Below are positions 43,112-47,920 of a stretch of 47,920 nt of DNA, one piece after another. Within the stretch, counting starts at the first letter, position 1. Each line of letters begins with the position of its first letter. This stretch comes from an uncultured Geobacter sp. (lineage in GTDB: Bacteria > Desulfobacterota > Desulfuromonadia > Geobacterales > CAIOGM01), in contig CAIOGM010000062.1 in assembly GCA_903857795.1 (NCBI GenBank), positions 1-47,920 on the forward strand. Reading direction: 5' to 3'. A program made the translations under genes and the position numbers. Under the pieces are notes generated by a model that was not told the DNA's origin, did no database searches, and was given only the letters and a program-made list of their open reading frames with translations.

Positions 43112-44344
43112 TTACACGATGGAAAAGTTGGTGTGAATCGTCTTCTGTAACTCTTCGATCCGGAGCAGCGCCTGACGGATACTTTCCCGCTCTTCGGTGG
43201 TGAGCCCATAGGGGTTGAGATGGTAGGAATCCTTCTGGATCCCCTTTATGACCCGGACCTGAAGGAGTATCCGGTGCCGCGTGAGAACCACATAGGCGTT
43301 GATGAGGCCGGCAGCAAACGCCGGTGAAAAACTCTTCTCCTGCTGCAGAAGTTCGATCCGTCGAATGGTGTTGGTTGCAGGTATCCCCTGGTTGATGGCG
43401 AGGATCCGGACGTTCATGATCAGCGGGGCCCACGCCAGGAGCTTGAGATTGAACTCTCCCTTGTGCTCTCCTGATCCCTCGGTCCAGAGGCGCTTGAGAA
43501 ACCCCAGGGCCAGCTTCATCTCCGTGGCAGCCTTGGCCATCCCCCAGAGCGCCTGAAAATAATCCTGTTCAACCCCTCTGATGGTCTCGACCAGCCAATC
43601 GGCCAGCTCCCGGTTGCCGGCCACATACCGGGCGTCAGAGAGGACGATGAGGTTCATCATGTTCTTACCGAAGTCCGCAGGGTCACATTCATATCGGACG
43701 ATGCTGATGAGCCGCCGCCGCCACTGCTGGTAGGAGCCGCGCCAAGTCGGATTGGACGGCATCATGTCGCCGGTGCATCGAGCGAACCCCAGTTCATCCA
43801 GCCGTTCCACCAGAAGCAGCGAGAATTCGGTAAACCAGGCGTCAGCCTCGGCCCCCCCATCGTCCCCGTAGACAAGCAGATGATCCTGATCGGTGATGAG
43901 GGTCTGTTCATCCCTGCCGTCGCTGCCGGTGCTGAGCAGCGCATAGGGAACAGGGGGTTCTCCCCTCCCCGCGGCGCGGAGTTCTTCTTCAACCAGCTGC
44001 ACCGCCCGCCCAGCCAGGAGATCCCGGTATTCGGTACAGTTGTGATGGAGAGCGATGACCGACTGGACCTTGAGAAACTCCTCCATCTCCAGTTCGTTAA
44101 GCTCGCGATGGAGTTCGCCGAGGTGGGGATAGTCGCTACAGGTGGCGATCCCGGCGAGGAGTTGACTGCGACGGTCGGTAAACTGCTCTATCTGACTGAT
44201 TTCACCGGAGAGCTGTTCCCTAAACGCCGTCAGGAGCTGGAGGATTTCACCGCTCTCCAGGGAGCGCGCCTGCTCCAGAAGACGCCTGAGAAGCTCCGCG
44301 ACGATCAGCTTGCAGGATGATTGAGAGACGGGGCCGGAGGTCAT
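43112..44344 (-). CDS. DUF294 putative nucleotidyltransferase protein
   Basis: 410 residues. The core motif LLSTGSDGRDEQTLITDQDH (about residues 152-171) is the DUF294 nucleotidyltransferase signature, related to GlnD uridylyltransferases, with the 'GS..R.EQ' and 'D.D' metal-binding residues. A helical C-terminal domain follows (about 230-400). The CBS and cyclic-nucleotide-binding domains often found in this family are absent; the N-terminus is helical instead. The substrate is unknown. Related proteins are often encoded beside acetate or sodium:solute symporters, as here, where a signalling role is suspected. The ribosome site is weak. It lies 130 bases beyond the actP terminator. Confidence 0.85.
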   Translation of the reverse strand: MTSGPVSQSSCKLIVAELLRRLLEQARSLESGEILQLLTAFREQLSGEISQIEQFTDRRSQLLAGIATCSDYPHLGELHRELNELEMEEFLKVQSVIALHHNCTEYRDLLAGRAVQLVEEELRAAGRGEPPVPYALLSTGSDGRDEQTLITDQDHLLVYGDDGGAEADAWFTEFSLLLVERLDELGFARCTGDMMPSNPTWRGSYQQWRRRLISIVRYECDPADFGKNMMNLIVLSDARYVAGNRELADWLVETIRGVEQDYFQALWGMAKAATEMKLALGFLKRLWTEGSGEHKGEFNLKLLAWAPLIMNVRILAINQGIPATNTIRRIELLQQEKSFSPAFAAGLINAYVVLTRHRILLQVRVIKGIQKDSYHLNPYGLTTEERESIRQALLRIEELQKTIHTNFSIV

Positions 44345-44424
44345 GACCGGTACGTTGATCCGTTCGATTGTGAGTGGTCCATTCTGACTCCTCCTTGAAG
44401 CTTCCAGTGGGGTGCAGATACTAA

Positions 44425-44453
44425 AACGGGGAAGGCATGACGCCTTCCCCGTT
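44425..44453 (-). terminator. Intrinsic terminator after actP
   Basis: A perfect 12-bp stem (AACGGGGAAGGC and complement) closes the loop ATGAC. On the minus strand it is followed by TTTAG. It lies 21 bases after the actP stop and separates the acetate operon from the DUF294 gene. Confidence 0.88.
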
Positions 44454-44474
44454 CTTGTTCAGACGATGCGTCTG

Positions 44475-46478
44475 TCAGTGATCAATGGCCTTGGCCATGC
44501 CGATACCGGTGTTCTGGCGGACATAGATTTCGTCCCACATCTCTTCAGACTTGCGGCTCGGGAAGGCCAGCGCCCCGAAGATGGCAGCCAGGAAGCCGAG
44601 GGGGATAGAGATGATCCCGGGGTTTTTCAGTTTAAGGATCGGCTCACTGAGCCCCATCATGGACTTGCCGTCCTTGTTAGCCACATCCTTCTGGGCCTTT
44701 TCGAGAGCCTTCAGGTCCTTGGCTTCGAGGAGTGCGCCGGGGGCCAGAGCCGCCTGTTTCTTCTCCAGGGCAGTAATGACCTTCTGTGCCTTGACGGCCT
44801 CAAGCTTGGGATAGGTCATGTTGGGGGAGACCATGACCAGGCCGATGGAGGCGATGGTGCCGACCACCAGTCCGGAGATGACGCCGGCGGTGCTGAACTT
44901 CTTCCAGAAGAGCGACAGTACGACCACCGGCAGGTTGCCGGAGGAGGCCACGGCGAAGGCCAGAGCCACCAGGTGGGCGACGTTCTGTTTTTCGGCGGCG
45001 ATCCCGATGATGATCCCGACCACGCCGACGGCGAAGGAGGTGATCCGAGCGGCCAAGACCTGCTCGTGCTGGTCGGCATGACCGTCCTTGATGACGTTCA
45101 CGTAGATGTCGTGAGCAATGGCGGCGGAGGCGGCCAGAACCAGCCCGGAGACAACGGCCAGGATGGTGGCAAAGGCGACCGAGCAGAGGAACGCCAGGAA
45201 GATATCCCCGAAGATCGGGGCGATATCGGCGCCCAATTGCTGCGACAGGAGCAGGGTAGCCATGTTGCCGCCGGCGTCAACCTGTTGGATGCCCAAAGGA
45301 GTGACGTTGATGGCCGCACCGAAGCCGAGAAGAGTGGTCAGTACGTAGAAGAGGCCGATGATCCACATGGCGATGATGACCGACTTGCGGGCCGCCTGGG
45401 CGGTGGGGACGGTGAAGAAGCGCATGAGGATGTGGGGCATACCGGCGGTGCCGAACACCAGGGCCATCCCCAGGGAGATCTGATCCAGCGGATTTTTCAG
45501 GAAAAGCCCCGGCTCCAGGAACCGCTGGCCGGCATCCACTCCGCTTAACAGGTCGGCACCCGTCTTGCCGTCCTTCAGCAGGAGGTTGTGCACATGCTCC
45601 TGAATCTCGGGGCTGTTGACGATCATGTCGAAGAAGCGCAGCGGGTTGAAGCCGGCTTTCGCCATGACCAGGACGGAGAGGAGCGCCGCGCCGGACATGA
45701 GCAGGCCGGCCTTGATGATCTGAACCCAGGTGGTGGCGGTCATGCCGCCGAAGACAACATAGCCGACCATGAGGATGCCGACGCCGATGATGGCCGTCTG
45801 ATAGGGAACCCCCACCAGGAGCGCCATGAGCTTCCCGGCGCCAACCATCTGGGCGGTCAGGTAGAACGTGGTGACACATACCGTAGCGATGGCGGCCACG
45901 GCGCGTACCGGTTTGGGATCGGTACGGAAGGAGAGGATATCGCCCAGGGTGTACTTGCCGGCGTTACGGCAGGGCTCTGCCACGATCAAGAGCACGGTGA
46001 TGTAGGCGACCAGCCAGCCCACCGAGTACATGAACCCGTCATAACCATAGAGCGAGATCATCCCGGAAATACCCAGGAAGGAGGCGGCTGACATATAGTC
46101 GCCGGCAATGGCCCAGCCATTCTGGGTGCCGGTGATGCCACCGCCTGCGGCGTAGAAGTCGGCAGCGGTCTTGGTCTTGCTGGCTGCCTTGATGACGACC
46201 GCCAGGGTGATGCCGATGATGACTGCAAACATGGAGAGGGTGATGACCTTGTTGGCCTTCAGCTCTTTCTTCGGTTTTGTCGGTACGGGTGCGGCTGCGG
46301 CGGGAACAGGGGCGACCGCGCCGGGTGCGGCGACCGCTGCAGGAGCGGCCGCATCGGCAGCGGTTGCAGAGACTGCGGCAGGGGCGCCGGGTGCGGCCGG
46401 GACACTCTTAGGCTCTTCAGCAAACGCCAATGATCCCAACGAGAGGGCTAAAGCTAATCCGGTAAACAGCTTTTTCAT
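44475..46478 (-). CDS. actP: Cation/acetate symporter ActP (sodium:solute symporter family)
   Basis: 667 residues, about 100 more than usual. It starts with a signal-like helix and an Ala/Pro/Val-rich stretch (about residues 20-72). The symporter core begins at KVITLSMFAVIIGITLAVV. Family features are TAADFYAAGGGITGTQNGWAIAGDYMSAASFLG, GYDGFMYSVGWLVAY and GTAGMPHILMRFFTV, with about 13 membrane helices. A charged Ala/Lys-rich insert (about 550-620) precedes the last helix. It imports acetate with a cation. AAGGAGGAG precedes the ATG, 15 bases after the DUF485 gene. The order DUF485 then ActP is the standard acetate-uptake pair. Confidence 0.93.
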   Translation of the reverse strand: MKKLFTGLALALSLGSLAFAEEPKSVPAAPGAPAAVSATAADAAAPAAVAAPGAVAPVPAAAAPVPTKPKKELKANKVITLSMFAVIIGITLAVVIKAASKTKTAADFYAAGGGITGTQNGWAIAGDYMSAASFLGISGMISLYGYDGFMYSVGWLVAYITVLLIVAEPCRNAGKYTLGDILSFRTDPKPVRAVAAIATVCVTTFYLTAQMVGAGKLMALLVGVPYQTAIIGVGILMVGYVVFGGMTATTWVQIIKAGLLMSGAALLSVLVMAKAGFNPLRFFDMIVNSPEIQEHVHNLLLKDGKTGADLLSGVDAGQRFLEPGLFLKNPLDQISLGMALVFGTAGMPHILMRFFTVPTAQAARKSVIIAMWIIGLFYVLTTLLGFGAAINVTPLGIQQVDAGGNMATLLLSQQLGADIAPIFGDIFLAFLCSVAFATILAVVSGLVLAASAAIAHDIYVNVIKDGHADQHEQVLAARITSFAVGVVGIIIGIAAEKQNVAHLVALAFAVASSGNLPVVVLSLFWKKFSTAGVISGLVVGTIASIGLVMVSPNMTYPKLEAVKAQKVITALEKKQAALAPGALLEAKDLKALEKAQKDVANKDGKSMMGLSEPILKLKNPGIISIPLGFLAAIFGALAFPSRKSEEMWDEIYVRQNTGIGMAKAIDH

Positions 46479-46493
46479 CTTTATACTCCTCCT

Positions 46494-46802
46494 TTACTTG
46501 AGTTCATCGACGAGCTCACGGGTGAGCCGATCGAAATCCTTGTTAGCAACATGGGCATAATAATGGGCCAGGCCCCAGGAGACGAAGAACTGGGAAAGAG
46601 CGAAGACATAGCCAAAGTTGACGACGCCGATGACCTTGATCTTGAAGAGTCCCGGCGCATAGGCGGCGCCGACGGGGAGCAGAAAGTAATAGAGAGTAGA
46701 AAATATCCACCATCCAAAGAGGAAGGCGGACTTCTTCTGGTGAAGCTCCTTGAATTTTGGGTTGCGCGCGATAGCCGCCCAGTCGTACTTTTTTTCTGCC
46801 AT
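46494..46802 (-). CDS. DUF485 membrane protein (ActP partner)
   Basis: 102 residues with two membrane helices (FLFGWWIFSTLYYFLLPVGAAYAP and GVVNFGYVFALSQFFVSWGLAHYYA), the usual length and topology of DUF485 (YjcH in E. coli). The N-terminus DWAAIARNPKFKELHQKKSAF is typical. These proteins are almost always encoded directly before ActP and are thought to help the symporter; the mechanism is unknown. AAAGGAG lies eight bases before the ATG. A promoter candidate lies just upstream. Confidence 0.92.
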   Translation of the reverse strand: MAEKKYDWAAIARNPKFKELHQKKSAFLFGWWIFSTLYYFLLPVGAAYAPGLFKIKVIGVVNFGYVFALSQFFVSWGLAHYYAHVANKDFDRLTRELVDELK

Positions 46803-46823
46803 GGTAGTTACTCCTTTCGTAAG

Positions 46824-46851
46824 AGATTACATGGTAAGCCTTAGGTTTCAA
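46824..46851 (-). promoter_or_regulatory. Candidate promoter of the DUF485-actP operon
   Basis: Minus strand TTGAAA (46851-46846) and TAATCT (46829-46824) are 16 bases apart, just upstream of the DUF485 ribosome site. The leader would be short, about 15 bases. Confidence 0.4.
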
Positions 46852-46907
46852 TGTGCTGACACTGCTCGTTTACTCCCTCCTTTCGCGGTTATCTGAACTC
46901 ACGCCGG

Positions 46908-47678
46908 TCAGATCTTGGCATAGCCGAATTTGAAAGACAATATTTCTGCTCCTTCCACCAGGGAAGGGATAATTTCTGTTTCCAGCCGCTCGGTCAACAT
47001 CCTGAAAGAGGGGCCCAGCATGGTCAAGGCGCCGACCACCTTGCCGGCGTAATCCCGCACGGCAACCGCAACGGTTATGATCCCCTCGCCCAGTCCGCCG
47101 GTATCCACGGCGACACCACGATTTCGAATCTGGTTGAGCTCCTCTTCCAGCAGCCTGACCTCCACCGCCGACTGGCGGCGGGGCCGCTTCCTGAAGAACC
47201 GCTCCAGGATGTCCCGTGACTCCAGCGCCCGGATCGCCTTACCGGCGGCATTGGTGAAAAAGGGGAATCGTTCGCCCACCAGAGGCGCCGCCTTGATCTG
47301 CTGGCCGGAATCGACCATGTCGAGGAAGAGCACCTCATCACCGGAAAGCACGGTCATGTACACCGCCTCGTCATGTTTTCGTGCGAGGCTCTCCATGACA
47401 GGGTGAGCGATCTGGATCAGGCTGACGCTCTTCAACACCTTCTGCGCCAACTCTGCCGCAGGGAATCCAAGCCGATAGCAACCGCTGCTCTCCTCTTTTT
47501 CAACGAGTCCCCGCTCTTCGAGGGTCACCAGCAACCGGAAGACCTTGTTGCGCGACAACCCCATGGTCTCGGCGATGTAGGGGAGAGTCGGGGCAAGATG
47601 CTCCTCGGTCAGCAACTGGAGGAGAGCCACCGCACTTCCAACCGCCTGAACAGAGTAGGGGGATTTCTCACGTTGCAT
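46908..47678 (-). CDS. IclR-family transcriptional regulator
   Basis: 256 residues. A winged helix-turn-helix occupies about residues 8-70 (LLTEEHLAPTLPYIAETMGLSRNKVFRLLVTLEERGLV). The IclR effector domain follows (AHPVMESLARKHDEAVYMTVLSGDEVLFLD, FFTNAAGKAIRAL, RNRGVAVDTGGLGEGIITVAVAV). It probably controls the acetate-uptake genes directly downstream on the same strand. The start at 47678 places the DNA-binding domain at the usual distance from the N-terminus. An open frame to 47771 adds 31 residues of atypical sequence. No strong ribosome site is seen at either start. It ends 106 bases before the DUF485 gene. Confidence 0.88.
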   Translation of the reverse strand: MQREKSPYSVQAVGSAVALLQLLTEEHLAPTLPYIAETMGLSRNKVFRLLVTLEERGLVEKEESSGCYRLGFPAAELAQKVLKSVSLIQIAHPVMESLARKHDEAVYMTVLSGDEVLFLDMVDSGQQIKAAPLVGERFPFFTNAAGKAIRALESRDILERFFRKRPRRQSAVEVRLLEEELNQIRNRGVAVDTGGLGEGIITVAVAVRDYAGKVVGALTMLGPSFRMLTERLETEIIPSLVEGAEILSFKFGYAKI

Positions 47679-47920
47679 TGCGCTGTCCGATGACTGTTGA
47701 GGCAAACCGCCGTTTATAAAATGCCACCCAGAGTTTTCTAAATTTCTAGCACGATGTTTTAATAGAGTCAAGAATAATTTTTGGTGTTTTTTTATGTATA
47801 CGGATTTTTTCCATAAAAACGGGCTGATACCTCGTATATAGGCAACATGAAAAAACTGGTTTTTTGGTTTTTTTGAAAATTAGAACAAAAGTTTACAGTT
47901 TGCCGCGAGTACCGCAGCGG
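47679..47920. other. AT-rich upstream region of the IclR gene
   Basis: This stretch is much richer in A and T than the rest of the window, with T-runs and an inverted repeat TTTTTATG (47789-47796) / CATAAAAA (47812-47819). It probably holds the iclR promoter and perhaps an autoregulatory site. No gene was seen to the window edge. Confidence 0.4.

Overview
This GC-rich window looks like chromosome from a Geobacter-like deltaproteobacterium (Desulfuromonadales/Geobacterales). That is an inference from gene content: an ActP/DUF485/IclR acetate-uptake cluster with a DUF294 protein, a PEP-CTERM protein, YjbH, paired RND pumps and dispersed repeats. No rRNA, tRNA, CRISPR array or intact insertion sequence was recognised. 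There are 30 intact-looking genes, one gene cut by the left edge, one transposase remnant and one decayed efflux gene.

1-1,105: the end of a nitroreductase-like gene, the C-terminal stub of an IS200/RAYT-type transposase, then about 700 bases without a convincing gene.

1,106-16,702 (all minus strand, read from 16,702 downward): two tripartite RND efflux sets. Set A is adaptor, pump and outer-membrane factor (OMF). A small six-cysteine exported protein follows, then set B, an adaptor and pump whose OMF is a collapsed remnant. Next come PPK2, a K+ channel, a DUF4410 protein and a putative Na+/H+ antiporter. The largest gap is about 70 bases, so this could be one long operon. A promoter with palindromes in its spacer and over its start precedes it. 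The intact OMF has a repeat element inserted in frame in its signal region and a cysteine-rich tail.

16,919-28,976: cell-surface genes. A Sel1-repeat protein (+) converges on YjbH (-). A lipoprotein and a PEP-CTERM protein lie upstream of YjbH on the same strand. Diverging from them is a secreted protein of about 1,830 residues with 14 RCC1 blades and three discoidin-like domains. The PEP-CTERM gene has a full sigma-54 promoter match with a 16-bp inverted repeat at an enhancer distance.

29,012-33,304 (+): a shikimate-kinase-like protein, a Gcr/SpecificRecomb membrane protein (ATGA overlap) and an MscS channel.

33,267-36,006 (-): SfsA, an unknown protein, two zinc deaminases (one resembling yeast cytosine deaminase) and a PhnA-like zinc-ribbon protein.

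36,095-42,857 (-): penicillin-binding protein 1A, a YdbH-like AsmA-family protein and a DUF1318/YdbL lipoprotein, suggesting cell-wall synthesis linked to lipid transport between membranes.

43,112-47,678 (-): IclR regulator, DUF485 protein, ActP acetate symporter with a terminator behind it, and a DUF294 nucleotidyltransferase-like protein.
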